This document shows, one piece after another, positions 9,392 through 19,513 of a stretch of 37,055 nt of DNA (the first letter of the stretch is position 1; each line of letters starts with the position of its first letter). The stretch covers positions 247,260 through 284,314 of the forward strand of contig NW_019091653.1 of assembly GCF_001949145.1 (NCBI RefSeq), read 5' to 3'. Below the pieces are notes generated by a model, which saw nothing but the letters and a program-made list of their open reading frames with translations, had not been told where the DNA came from and searched no databases. A program made the position numbers and the translations under genes. Source of the stretch: Acanthaster planci. Lineage: Eukaryota > Echinodermata > Asteroidea > Valvatida > Acanthasteridae.

Positions 9392-9629
9392 TTTAGATTT
9401 GGGCTTTTTGTAAACGAAATGCTGGCTTTATTTGCCGCCGACGTTTTCTGCTTCGTCTGATTAAAATGCGAGTTATTTTTTCAAGCAGAAGACGGCATAC
9501 GAGATCAGATTCTTCTCTTTTTTCCATTCTATTTGCACGTGTCTTCCTCTTCTTCGATTTTCACGTGTGTTGGTTTTTGGCTGAATAAAACAAATAAATC
9601 TCGTTTGACCAATGGAAAAAATCGTTCAT
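9388..9629 (-). pseudogene. small basic virus-like protein interrupted by sequencing adapter
   Basis: ATG at 9629 opens MNDFFHWSNEIYLFYSAKNQ. An in-frame TGA follows, then a Lys/Arg-rich stretch (KSKKRKTRANRMEKREES). The frame runs into the adapter-identical bases 9482-9505. On the other side, a coding-like frame resumes in another phase (NNSHFNQTKQKTSAANKAS) and ends with a TGA at 9388-9390 that overlaps the next ATG. The pieces may be one gene of about 80 residues, but the adapter means they may never have been adjacent. No family recognised. Confidence 0.35.
9482..9505 (+). other. Illumina P7 adapter sequence in the assembly
   Basis: All 24 bases are identical to the Illumina P7 flow-cell oligo (begins CAAGCAGAAGACGG, ends CATACGAGAT). 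A chance match is not credible. This is library adapter left in a read and carried into the contig. Confidence 0.97.
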
Positions 9630-9674
9630 TGTTTTTAAAACAGTTATTTATTTAAAGGACGTAAAATTAACCTC

Positions 9675-9693
9675 AGTTATCCCGGGGATAACT
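9675..9693. terminator. hairpin downstream of the RPB6-type gene
   Basis: AGTTATCCC and GGGATAACT pair perfectly around one central G. It lies about 15 bases after the stop of the minus-strand RPB6-type frame. A transcript-end signal is plausible but inferred. Confidence 0.45.
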
Positions 9694-9707
9694 TTTTATT
9701 AAAGAGT

Positions 9708-9970
9708 TTAACCATTTAACGAACTTAAATATTGTTTCCAATTATAAGTGGCGAGTAAATCACTGGGAATAAATATTTCCTTTGGGTTATAAACTTTATT
9801 TCCATCTTTCGTTTTTCTCACCAAGCAAATGTGATGCCTTTTGTTTTGCACGTCTATTTTTGCTTTCTCGATTAAATCAAGTTTCATTTCGCGACCGTCT
9901 ACGGTTAACCACACCGCGTGAGCGCGACTAATTTAGCATATTCAAATTTAGTGGCAAAAGTTGGATCCAT
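9708..9970 (-). pseudogene. RPB6/omega-type RNA polymerase subunit, one frameshift
   Basis: ATG at 9970 starts MDPTFATKFEYAKLVA, matching the RPB6 signature T-K-[YF]-E-x-A-[RK]. The frame then shifts by one base near 9914, and the next frame supplies RAHAVWLTVDGREM followed by LDLIEKAKIDVQNKR, ICLVRKTKDGN and YNPKEIFIPSDL. These correspond to the RPB6 C-terminal order: the RA motif, the helix after the acidic turn, the Arg-rich strand with DG, and the EL/EI-I strand. The stop is at 9708-9710. The whole is about 87 residues, a bare RPB6 core without the acidic N-terminal tail of the nuclear protein. RPB6 holds together the largest polymerase subunit. Viral versions serve cytoplasmic transcription. 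It is compact, intronless and next to a TFIIS-type gene, unlike a host RPB6 gene. Confidence 0.68.
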
Positions 9971-10004
9971 TGGACTTTTAGAGGAACGTGGGAAATTTTT
10001 TTCA

Positions 10005-10028
10005 TAATTATCGGTTGACCGATAATTA
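10005..10028. repeat. perfect 11-bp hairpin upstream of the RPB6-type gene
   Basis: TAATTATCGGT and ACCGATAATTA flank TG. This lies about 35 bases 5' of the RPB6-type ATG on the minus strand. It may end the transcript of a gene further upstream that is now lost. Confidence 0.8.
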
Positions 10029-10030
10029 AT

Positions 10031-10430
10031 CCGTCGTTTTCCGCTTTCGTTCCGTAACCGCTCCTGCGGGTGTCAAATAATCATTCATTTCAGTGACGGT
10101 AGTAGTAGTAGGGCCTAGCTGAGAATTTTACAGTAGGCCCTAATGATACTTTAGGTATGCGACCATTTTTTTGTTTCATGCCTTTTTCTTCAGTTGTAAA
10201 TAAATTACAGTTAACATTTTGCTTTAGCCTACAACTTTCGACCATGGGCTATTGTATTGTGACGAAATGGCCTTAACAAGTTTAGGTTTTAGGTTTCAGT
10301 TAAAAGATGACATCATTCTTACCTTTGTACAGGCGTAGAGAATGCGTGACACCATTGTATTGGTACCCGAGCACATTAGCATTACTCTTTACGTAATTTC
10401 TCATGTAAATAAATGTACAGGTTTAAGGCA
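10031..10430. other. non-coding stretch
   Basis: No supported frame. Base composition shifts here from the virus-like block to ordinary host-like sequence. A short AGT/GTA run occurs at about 10098-10110. Confidence 0.5.
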
Positions 10431-10609
10431 GCGCGGGACTGCCGCAAGTTTATGTTTTGTCAAGTTTGTGCCAATGCGCGCGGTGTATATGTAGGGAGTT
10501 TCGCTGAAGTCTCGAGGCAGTCTGGAGGCTTGGTTCAGCGAGTAAACAGCCGCTGTGTATGACCGTTCCGTCTGTGTGCGCTACCGCTGAGAGTCTGCTT
10601 GCAATTCAG
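10431..10609 (+). promoter_or_regulatory. possible promoter and 5' non-coding exon
   Basis: CCAAT (10471) and GTATAT (about 10484) precede GC-richer sequence that ends in a strong splice donor, TTCAG|GTAGGT at 10610. A splice acceptor lies just before the galectin ATG (exon start 16440), so this could be its first exon with an intron of about 5.8 kb. The downstream sequence (to about 11060, with several AATAAA-like signals) could instead make this a solo LTR. Confidence 0.3.
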
Positions 10610-10615
10610 GTAGGT

Positions 10616-12170
10616 ACTGGTTCCGCAATCTTATCCACAGTAGTTTCATCATCATTGTGTACTTTTCTTAGTATCGGTCAGACTGACCGTGGGTAGAACA
10701 ATGCAGTTTGGGTAGAGTTGAGGGCAGAGTTGTCGAAGGATGTCCGAAGGTCACCGTCTAGAAAACAGGTGAAAGACTGGACAGCCAGACTGTCGGCGGA
10801 CGCCCTGAGTTACCCGTTAGTCTGGGTAATTAATTATCACCGGTAATCTGCCGACATGCGTGCAGTCTCCCGAGTGGGGAGTGCGGATTGCGGAGTGCGA
10901 ATTATTGGCGGCACTTTGCGGAATGCGGATTATTTAAGCGTTCTTGTGTAGTTGTAGTTTGTATTATTCTTTTGTAACTCTTGTATAAAATAAGTAACTC
11001 CAATTGTGTAAATATAGTGATTATAAAGCTAAAGAAAAGTATATTAAATAAGTCCAGTTGATCTTGCCGGTAATACCTTGTTTACGCACATGCTAATTGT
11101 GTCAGTCGACCGGGTCACTAAATCAATTACCAATCAGTGATATATTTCCGCCAAAACGACCCCTAACCCCTAGACCTTAGATTGCTCGTCAAACCCAAGA
11201 TCCAAGGCAGATAGTTTAGGTTTAGATCAGGTGACTTTCCCCATAGTTGGAAAGAGTTTGCCCAGAATGGCGAGACCTAGGCTGGCTCGTGGGAATAAAA
11301 CTCCATAGTATATACCTAGCTCCATGTTTGGACTTCTAACAGGTGCATTAAAAACATGCATTTATTACCATTCATAAATCCTGAGTTTAATACGTCTAGG
11401 CCTACCTGCTACAAAGTAAAGATCCATTGAAAATGTATGTCTTTGGCCCTATTTTCCATTATTTTTCAAAATGTGCATGCCACAAAGTACTCAAAACATA
11501 AAAGGCACTTAAAAGAAAATAATATTAGAAAAAGTTGTATATAAATGTACATACACGTATAGACGCCACTTGAAACCCCGTGCACAAACCCTTTGGGACT
11601 GTTGTCTAAGTAAAGAATTTGGTTTTTCCCTCCTAAATTGAACCTTTCTGGACATGTTTTTGCTTTCTGGTGGCTTTCAGGCCTACCGTAACTCACCGTA
11701 GGGAAGAGTTACTAACATCCATGAATGAATGTCTTCCCTAGGCCATAATTTCCTTATTCCTGAGCAAAGTGGCTTTTAGTTACAGTACATGTACATGTCC
11801 CTCTTACCCCCACATGCATACATGTACATGTGCATGTATGGAGGCTGTGAAAGACATTTGTCACCCCCACATTTCATTGTTGTATCCAGCGCAGTGTTTG
11901 TGGTTGTGACCATGGTGACCAACTGAACCCTAAAACTGGAGAAGGGGCCAGAATCTGAATTCTCTTACCCCATTGACATTTTCCCTTCATATCATCACCA
12001 TGCTTTTTCACGCACTGAGCCTTCAGTCATTTTGTTCAAGTTAGCAACTTAGCCTATTTCAGTCATTTTTACACCAATGTTGTGAAAATCAAATTGACTG
12101 AACGGCTTAGCACCCATTTTTTTTCCAACTGATGTGCTCAATGCACTCACTGTACATGTACATGAGGCCT
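10616..12170. other. non-coding, simple repeats
   Basis: No supported gene. It contains diverged GCGGATT-type units at 10880-10935 and palindromic TACATGTA/CATGTACATG runs near 11785-11840. Confidence 0.5.
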
Positions 12171-12176
12171 TGAGCT

Positions 12177-12206
12177 ACAAATGGCTTTAAAAGCAAAGCC
12201 ATTTGT
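12177..12206. repeat. 12-bp perfect hairpin
   Basis: ACAAATGGCTTT pairs with AAAGCCATTTGT around AAAAGC. A further direct copy of AAATGGCTTT follows at about 12242. No gene context is seen. Confidence 0.75.
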
Positions 12207-12209
12207 CAG

Positions 12210-13780
12210 TTGAAGTTGAAATGTCGCAGTTGCACTGTTGTAAATGGCTTTTTTTTAAATTGGGCATGGGACAGCTGAGTTCAGGGGGAAGGCAGCAGAA
12301 TCTCTCTCTCGCCTCCCCTCCCCTTCCCGTCTCATAGTACAAAATGACCCAGCTCTTTCAGGGTCAAATGCTTTGGCCACTGGTCAGTTGTGTTAATTGA
12401 TGGGGTACAATTGATGGGGGAAGTATCTCAAGTTACTTTGCACAACCAGGATGAAATGGTTTTGTATAAGGCCAAATAAAAAAATAGTTGATAGTCGTCC
12501 CCGGCCGCCCCTGAGAAATATGACTGCCCGAAGCTTTTTTTTATTTTCTATTTTTTGACGAACACTTGAAAAAACTGCCTTTTGGACGACCCCACTTCCA
12601 AATTTTTCTGATCTTCTCCTACACACCTTCGAAACTTCCGGAAATTGCCACATGTACTCCCAAATATGTACAGGTATAAATGTACAAGCACAGATTCACC
12701 CAACTTCGGAACGATTAGACTTTGGTTTCAATGGTTCCAACTACATATTCAAGCTCTTACGGGAACCAGGCAAACCGGGGTCTAAGCCGAATCCACTTAT
12801 CCAAAAAAAAAACACCTGCGGTTCTGGCTTTCACTATCGAAAGTAAAGACTCAGCCTAATCCACTCGTTTCGAAAATGTCATCGACTCCATGGCGCAGGA
12901 AGATGCAGCTAATTGGGAACGAGGTTGAGATTCACCACACCATTTGTAAGCCGCATCGGAATTGTTAGCTGTGGTTGCGGCCGCGTGCCCCTATACACGT
13001 GAACCTATGGAAATAGAACAGCTAGCGATGTGTCAGTCACAATAGTTTTATGCAGTGCGGTTACAGCCACAGCCAGAAATTCGGATACATCCTCGACCTC
13101 TCCTACATGCTGAGTCAGTACTCAAATTTTTGCAGAATTTCCATCAAAATGCCCCAAAGTTGATCACATCAATAGTCGCGGTGAGGGTTCTGCCATTGCT
13201 TTGAAGGACTGGTTTGCATGTACATGTAGTATTAATGTTGACTTGAGTGTTTCTTGAGTGTTTCCGACTTTTATGGCAAATTTTCTGACTGAAAATGCGA
13301 TGGAGATCTACCAATACGTGTAGGCGTGGGACATTGTGAACATTTGCTTTGGCCCTAGTAAATTCATGCATGGTGACATGACAAAGGTATTGCCGGCTTG
13401 CAATGTAGGCCTATTCGATGTGACGAAAACTCTCGGTCCATTTGTGAAATTATTTGCAGAATTGGGTATACCCTATCATGTATGTGTACACTCTGGCATA
13501 TCTGGATTTTAAGTACATGTACAGTGTATGTACCTGCATGTGCCACAAAATGATAAAGAGGTTTTTGTAGTATTTCACTCATTCCCAGATACTGAGTCCA
13601 CTTCACAGCGGTACAGAACCGTGACCTCTCTGGAAAAAACCCTCCTATTATCCTGGCTCTATGTTGTTTTTCTTTTTAATGCCGCTTTCAGAAATTTGCC
13701 CCAGTTTCTACATGTACATGTATACGTTTATTCATAACCTTTATTAAACAGCATGACTTTATAGAGTTACCAAGAATGTC
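12210..13780. other. non-coding stretch
   Basis: A few short open frames occur, without domains or splice support. Several TACATGTA-type palindromes are present (about 13217, 13515, 13710). Confidence 0.5.
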
Positions 13781-13784
13781 CAGT

Positions 13785-13965
13785 TTTAGAGGCAGGAGGA
13801 AAACGGAGTACCCGGTGAAAACCTGCGAGAGTTACTATGGACTGGAAACCCAATGCATGTAAAGCTTGGGCCAAGGTGGGACTCGAACCCGGACTCATTG
13901 GTGCAAAGCGAGGAAGGAAAGAACCGCTTCGACCCGCTTTATCCTGGCCGTACAACCCAAGTCTC
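13785..13965 (-). repeat. SINE-like repeat (tRNA-type B box)
   Basis: The minus strand contains GGTTCGAGTCC, a match to the RNA polymerase III B box. Further along is a GTTTTCACCGGGTACTCCG segment, a type of conserved SINE body seen in many animal genomes. The A box and tail were not resolved. Open frames through here are fortuitous. Confidence 0.55.
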
Positions 13966-14390
13966 CTTTTTTCGATGAATGACTCGCCCGTGTATAACCC
14001 TTTCATAAGGAAGATAAATAAAACTCATTTCATCGAGGAAACTACTCTTTATGTAATTTTTTTCTCATCAAGCAAAGATGTATGTTGAAAAAAAATGAGG
14101 CCTAATGCACCAGTAACTAGTACTATGAATTGCACTGTATACGTACATGTCTAATATTATATATTATATGTATTAATATTATAAGGTACCGGTACAGCGT
14201 ACATGTACCATACATTTTTGCCAAGTTTCAAATAAACTAAAAATCTGTAAGAGTGCTTATCTTAAATCTTTCTTGAAATGTTGGTCACATCTTAAGCTAA
14301 TAATTAAAAGAATATTCATTTTGAAATCTGTGTATTTGCAAACAAACATTAAAGGTCATATGCATATATAACTTTATATTACCGAAAATG

Positions 14391-14633
14391 GGTCACTTGG
14401 GAGACATTCCCACAGGAACGTGCACAAAAGTTTTCAAACTTTACCGTCCCACAATTCAATATGCCCTAATCCAAACCAAACTTTGCATGTTTTCCCTTCA
14501 GACCATAATTTATCATCTCTCAAAATGTGGACGGTAAAAATTTTCCTCCTTTTTGTAGTTGGAGCATTAGGGAGACATTGAAATGTCTCCCTAATGTTGA
14601 AAAAATTTACCACAAAATGTCTCCCAAGTGACC
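14391..14633. mobile_element. MITE-like palindromic element A
   Basis: The termini GGTCACTTGGGAGACATT (14391-14408) and its exact reverse complement (14616-14633) are perfect 18-bp inverted repeats. Inside, 14565-14579 and 14582-14596 form a perfect 15-bp hairpin with a 2-base loop. Both hairpins share the GGGAGACATT core. No coding sequence. A miniature non-autonomous DNA transposon is the best reading. Confidence 0.75.
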
Positions 14634-14639
14634 TACTTG

Positions 14640-15540
14640 GAAATATTTTGGTACCGGTACCAAGATGTTTAAATGATGTAACTTTAATTTCTGTGGGTGC
14701 GTAACTTCAGGAGATCGCTGTCCAAAAAGAAACAAAGCATGTGAACTGGCATATTTTTGCCAACGCACCCTCAGAAGATCATTAATATAATTTACTTATT
14801 TTGTCTTTCACAATTTTTTCTAGCTTGCTAACATTCTTTCTCCTCATTCTCATATATTGTCTTTAAACATCAGTTTTGTAAACTTCCTTCAGCAATATTT
14901 GTACACCCCTTGCTTGCATATTGTACAGTACGACTTATGTGGTCGTGTTTGCAAAAGAGAGATTTTCTGTAGTCGGCACATGCAGCTTGTCAGTCCGTGT
15001 TGGTAATAAGATCTCAGTGAGGGCAGGTGTATTACTCTTTCCACGATTACAGGTGGCTAAGCGTCTGCGGCATTCTAGACATCCAATGCAGCAAGAACTC
15101 GTCTTTCAATATTTTTCTGGGGTTACATTCTGACATGCGTTTTGGTTTGCGATAGTAGTTACATTTTTTTAGCTTTACATTTTTCAATCGTGTATACTGT
15201 TTGTTCGACGCGTGCAAAGCGTAAATAGAAGGAGCAAGCGACCTTGAGAAGGAAACACAGCTGCTGTGAGCTACGAAGCGTGAAGAAAAAATGCGCATAA
15301 CCCTGAAGGGGAGTGCAGCTGAAGAGGGTCTGTCTCGTAACCTTTTGAGGTGAAATATAGGTGTGTTTTTTCTATTGGTTAGGTATACAGAGGTTGTGCT
15401 GGTCTTGGACCTTTGTGTTCCTACTCAATCAGTTTTATAGAAAATGTCCGGACATAACGTGGCAAAGTCTGCACAACGACACATTTCATTCCATTTTAAA
15501 ATTAAGTTTATTCTTGAACAAAACTTACAGACTTATAAGC
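14640..15540. other. non-coding stretch
   Basis: No supported gene. An open frame of 70 codons at 14921 has no domain and no splice context. Confidence 0.45.
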
Positions 15541-16245
15541 ATTACCGTAACATGGGGTAACTTTGGTCAGCGGGGTAACTTTGGTCGGTAACCACTAAAG
15601 GGTTTGAAACTTGTTATTCTCCCCAGCGGATGCGGGCGTATTTAGTATCATTGTATTCAGAAATATCATAGTTATTCATTATTTAACATTTTTGCTGTTT
15701 GTGTAACCATGGTAACCATTTTTATTTTAATTTTAATGCTCCGTTTTGATGACGGCCAAAAACAAAAGGTGGCCAATGTTGCCCTAAGCCCAGGGTAACT
15801 TTGGTCACCCTTGTTTAAGCCCTAAGACACCAATAAATTTTGAAATTCCCATTTTTTCAGCATCGAAGATAAGACGAGTATCACTGTACTCTGAAAAGAA
15901 GGGAAATTGACCGATTGCACCCGCTAAGTCACGTGACCTACAGTGGGTATTAAATATCAACAAACACAGCGTCCACCCTTAGCAAAGTGTTTTATAAATA
16001 TCATTCACCAAATATAAAGCCGACTGTAGGTACCGTATTCAGACTATTGATGTGCTAGGCACTATACCGTAACTTGGTTGTATTGTTTGTAAACAACAAT
16101 TGCTATGGGGCTGATAACCACTATGGGTCACGTGATTTAGCGGGTGCGATCGGTCTATTGAAATTGCTTGTCTTTACCTGAGAAGAAATAATAACATACA
16201 TGTAAAAAATGGCCCAAAGTTACCGCGTGTTACGGTTACGGTAAT
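15541..16245. mobile_element. MITE-like palindromic element B
   Basis: The left end (ATTACCGTAACATGGGG...) and the right end are inverted repeats of about 30 bases containing GGTAACTTTGG, with a small insertion in one arm. Inside, 15906-15938 and 16126-16158 are a second inverted pair of 33 bases with three mismatches. GGGGTAACTTTGGTC occurs twice in tandem at the left end and again in part near 15793. No coding potential. It sits just upstream of the galectin start. Confidence 0.65.
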
Positions 16246-16486
16246 TTGTGCAGTTATAGATTTCCGCATTGTCCAAATATTTTAAATGTTTCCCCAGCGC
16301 TCAAAGTGTTGTTTTAACAAAACAAGACTTTGTTGGGTGTAACAAAGTAACAAGAAGTGTGCAAACTACGCAGTATACTCCTTCGGATATACAGTACATT
16401 TATATCAATAATAATACTCTTCCTGTTCTCTTTATATAGGTCCAGTCTTCTTTGTTTGTTGGGACATTGCTCCAATTTTTGACAAC

Positions 16487-19400
16487 ATGTCTGCTGATTT
16501 GGTTACAAACCCGGTAAAATTGTTTCTATAATGTTAAAAAATTTTAAAGGTCGAATGCAAAACGATTTGAATGTTTGTGTGACAAATTGATCGCAATTTG
16601 TTTTCGAACAAACCCGTTTGAAATAGTAATTTCATGATTTCAAAAGTCAAAGTTTTTATTTCTTTGAAACAAAGCTAAGTATACAATTGAAGACTGAAAA
16701 GGGGTATCGATATGTAAAAAAGTAAATGTATAAACTTTTATACCTGTAAAATGTAACTCGTTTCTATCTACAAATGCAACTTGTTAGGTTGTAAGGATTC
16801 ATTGTGTCTATCAGATACCAAGTTAGTGACGTTTTTGTTGTTCGATAGCTGTTTGTTTAAGCGCATATTAATCTATTTTACAACCCATCCTAATTTGTAA
16901 TTATTCGCAAGCTTGGGTCACTGTTATAAATGTTTTCAGCTGAACGTACCCATTTTCTCAGGTCTCGGGAGTTTTGATTGGGAGTACAGAACTATGCGAC
17001 TCTGCTGCTATAGACGTAGCTTGGTCAGTGACATAATTTATATTGAAGACCCCCGTGGGTATTACAATACACAGTGCGAAGAACAATGAAAAGACATCTT
17101 ATCAAAAAACTGACAACCTATTGGAAGTGTTATGAGTTTTTGGAAACAGTGTTGTAAAGTTTTACACTAGGTGATGGTTGCCTTAAATAGTTAATCCTGA
17201 AGGAAAACGATATTATGAGCCCCCAAATCATTGATGGGATTTCTCTGCGATAGAGTCCCTATGGAGTGACCCTCTCTTTTTGGATTCGATTTAGCCCCTG
17301 CCATACCTGGACACAATTCCCGGAGGCATGCGGCAAGGCAAGAACATTGTGGTTAAAGTCACCATCAAACCGAACCCAACAAGGTAGGCACCTCAGATGC
17401 TAATTGTTTGAGGAACCACCCCCTCCGAAAATATGTTTATTGGCATTTGCTTTGGTAATCATGGGCAATGACACTTAGGGAACTTATACATGGTGTCCAC
17501 ATAAAAACTAGGTATACAGAGATAACAAATGTCAGATGCAATGCATTGACACATTATGGAGGGCACATATTAAAGTTATGAGGTAAGTAGCGAAAATGAA
17601 GCAGATTATAAGTTGATTTGTTAGATATATATATTTCTTGTTTTCAAGAATGTGTTCTTCAAGCAAAAGCATTTGGTACTCTGCACACTTGCGCAGTTAA
17701 GCTTTGTTAATCAAATATGCAAATTTGTCACAGTGCCGATTTCAGTACCCTTGACATCGGTCTAGTTTGTTCAATCATCTGTGGCAATAACATCACAAGC
17801 TGTATACCACTGCAAAGAGGACATTTTGCCCTTTGCAGAGATACGTTTCTCTTTCCCGTACAGAAAGTACTTTTGCCATCACAGCATAAATTTTTATCTC
17901 GGTATTGTTTTATGTTGACACCTTGTTTGTCCAATGCTTTAGGGAAAGCAAGTTACCTACTTCAGCCTTTTTGGGGAATCAGTAGTGCATGGGTAAAAAA
18001 TACTTGGTTTGGAGCTCAATGAAACACGAATTAATTCTTTAGTCTGAGTGTTCTTATCTAACTCTGGTGAGGGGGACGGGGCACAGTCAACTGGTTTTAT
18101 GTGAGTGAGATCATTTTTCAAATGTATAATTGCATTGATGAAACATCAACTGAAAAATCATAAGTTACAACTTAGCGATATCTTGGGTATTTAGAGGAAG
18201 AAAGTGATGTGGCTTGAAATCTTGGTACCCGCAAGAAATCTAGTCTTTTCACAGGCGCAGAAACTTGCGAAGGTTGACAAAAGATTTGGATTATTTTATT
18301 CCAATTCTTGTAATGCATTTTGGGTACTCCTTTTGCTGACGTGCTTCAGAACATGAAGTAAAAGGCAATATAATCATGGTGTTTGTTATCTCATTCTATC
18401 TACTTTTTTTATTCGGAAAACGCAGTTTCCAAATAAATTTGCAGTGTGGCATGTGCAACAACCCAAGGAGTGACATTGCATTTCACTTCAATCCACGGTT
18501 CAACGAGCAGGCTATTTCCATGAACACCCTGCGCGACACCAAATGGGATGCCACTGATCAGAGACATGGCACCAACTTCCCCTTCCACCCAAATGGGGCC
18601 TACGAGGTAAACATTCAGTGCTTCCTCTTTTCTTTTTCAGAGTCCTCTACAGAACGAGCTAGTTCGGTAGACCTATTTTAATGTTAAAAAGCTATCATGT
18701 GAAGTTAGTTTGTGAACTGAAGCAGGTATGCCTGTTGGCCTCTGGCTGCGCTGGTAGGGCATATCCGGGCGCGAGTCCCGATGTCCCTGTCCCCACATGA
18801 CACGCTTTCATCTTAGGAATGCACAGTTAGAATAACCAATCTGGCTCATTCTCTCCCATTGGAATCACCAGATCGTGACGTACGGCAAGTGGCCTACGTG
18901 GCTATGTAACTTGACGTACGACAAGTGGCCTTCGTGGCTATATAGCTACAACCATTAGACACGGCCTCGGAATGTAAAGGACTGCTCTTGACAGTGATCA
19001 GTGATTCGTCTCCACACTTTTTATACTGAGAAAATCTCATTTGGCCAAAAACTCCGTGTGAGGGTACCAGCTATAGAACAAAGAATGGATACTTCGAGAG
19101 AAAAAAGAACTCTACACGTGACTGCTAGACAGTGGTGTTAAATGAACACTATGTTGTGCTGATTATTCACGTTGACATGAGATATTATTGAGTCTGTATG
19201 AGCCAACTTTTATAGCAATCCTTTCTCATTCTCATCACCATTTTGTGATTTTCAGATGAGGGCGTCGCTGGGTATACTCTTGCATGAATCACCATTTCAT
19301 ACTTGAATATTAAACTTTGGGCGGTCTCTCGGGTCAGCGGTGATTTCATTTCATTTTTCATTGTAGATCATGTTCCAGTGCGAACAACACCAGTTTAAGG

Positions 19401-19513
19401 TGGCCCTGAATGGCTCTCACCTTCTGGATTTCAAACACCGTCTGCCGTTTCAGAACATCAGTGCTCTCGCTGTGGATGGTGACTGTGTGGTTACAGAGAT
19501 TAACTACCAGTAA
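16487..19513 (+). CDS. galectin, four exons, 147 residues
   Basis: Exons are 16487-16513 (ATG, 9 codons; the exon may begin at 16440 after TATATAG), 17295-17383, 18426-18606 and 19367-19510, with TAA at 19511-19513. Every intron is GT-AG and the phases match (0, 2, 0). The protein has one galectin carbohydrate-recognition domain. It has IPGGMRQGK early, then HFNPRF (His59, Asn61, Arg63), Asn72, Trp79, Asp83 and Arg85 in KWDATDQR, FPF, then FKVALNG and LLDFKHRLPF. These positions bind beta-galactosides in the family. The usual W-x2-E-x-R is changed: Asp replaces the Glu, and one extra residue lies between Trp and this acid. No signal peptide, as is normal for galectins, which leave the cell by a non-classical route and act in glycan recognition and often innate immunity. 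Confidence 0.93.
18876..18947 (+). repeat. 36-base tandem repeat in galectin intron 3
   Basis: Two copies (18876-18911, 18912-18947) begin TGACGTACGGCAAGTGGCC or a close variant and differ at only a few bases. Each contains TGACGTAC, half of a cyclic-AMP-response-like site. Confidence 0.85.

Larger units (their letters stand above)
5905..10030. mobile_element. decayed endogenous DNA-virus-like block
   Basis: The block has short, intronless frames packed end to end: about seven on the minus strand from 9970 to 6564, and two on the plus strand converging on them at about 6535. Recognisable members are an RPB6-type RNA polymerase subunit, a TFIIS-type zinc ribbon and a possible packaging ATPase. 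Others are compact and unknown, and two of them overlap by ATGA. Base use differs from the surroundings: AT-rich, yet with many CpG. Almost every frame carries a one- or two-base shift or a stop. Encoding its own transcription subunits is typical of nucleocytoplasmic large DNA viruses. Which lineage this belongs to cannot be told from what remains. It could be an old insertion, or a contaminant contig joined by assembly. Confidence 0.65.

Noticed and set aside
10431-11100. Solo LTR
   Set aside because: TG...CA ends and target-site duplications could not be placed; the promoter/exon reading is kept at low confidence instead.
13837-14088. 83-codon frame and its antisense partner
   Set aside because: They fall on the SINE-like repeat; the open frames are a by-product of it.
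17717-18022. 101-codon frame on the plus strand
   Set aside because: It lies wholly within galectin intron 2, and no domain is visible.
18730-18790. tRNA-like boxes (CTGCGCTGGTAGGGC and GCGAGTCCCG)
   Set aside because: The B box is imperfect and no cloverleaf can be drawn; not called a tRNA gene.
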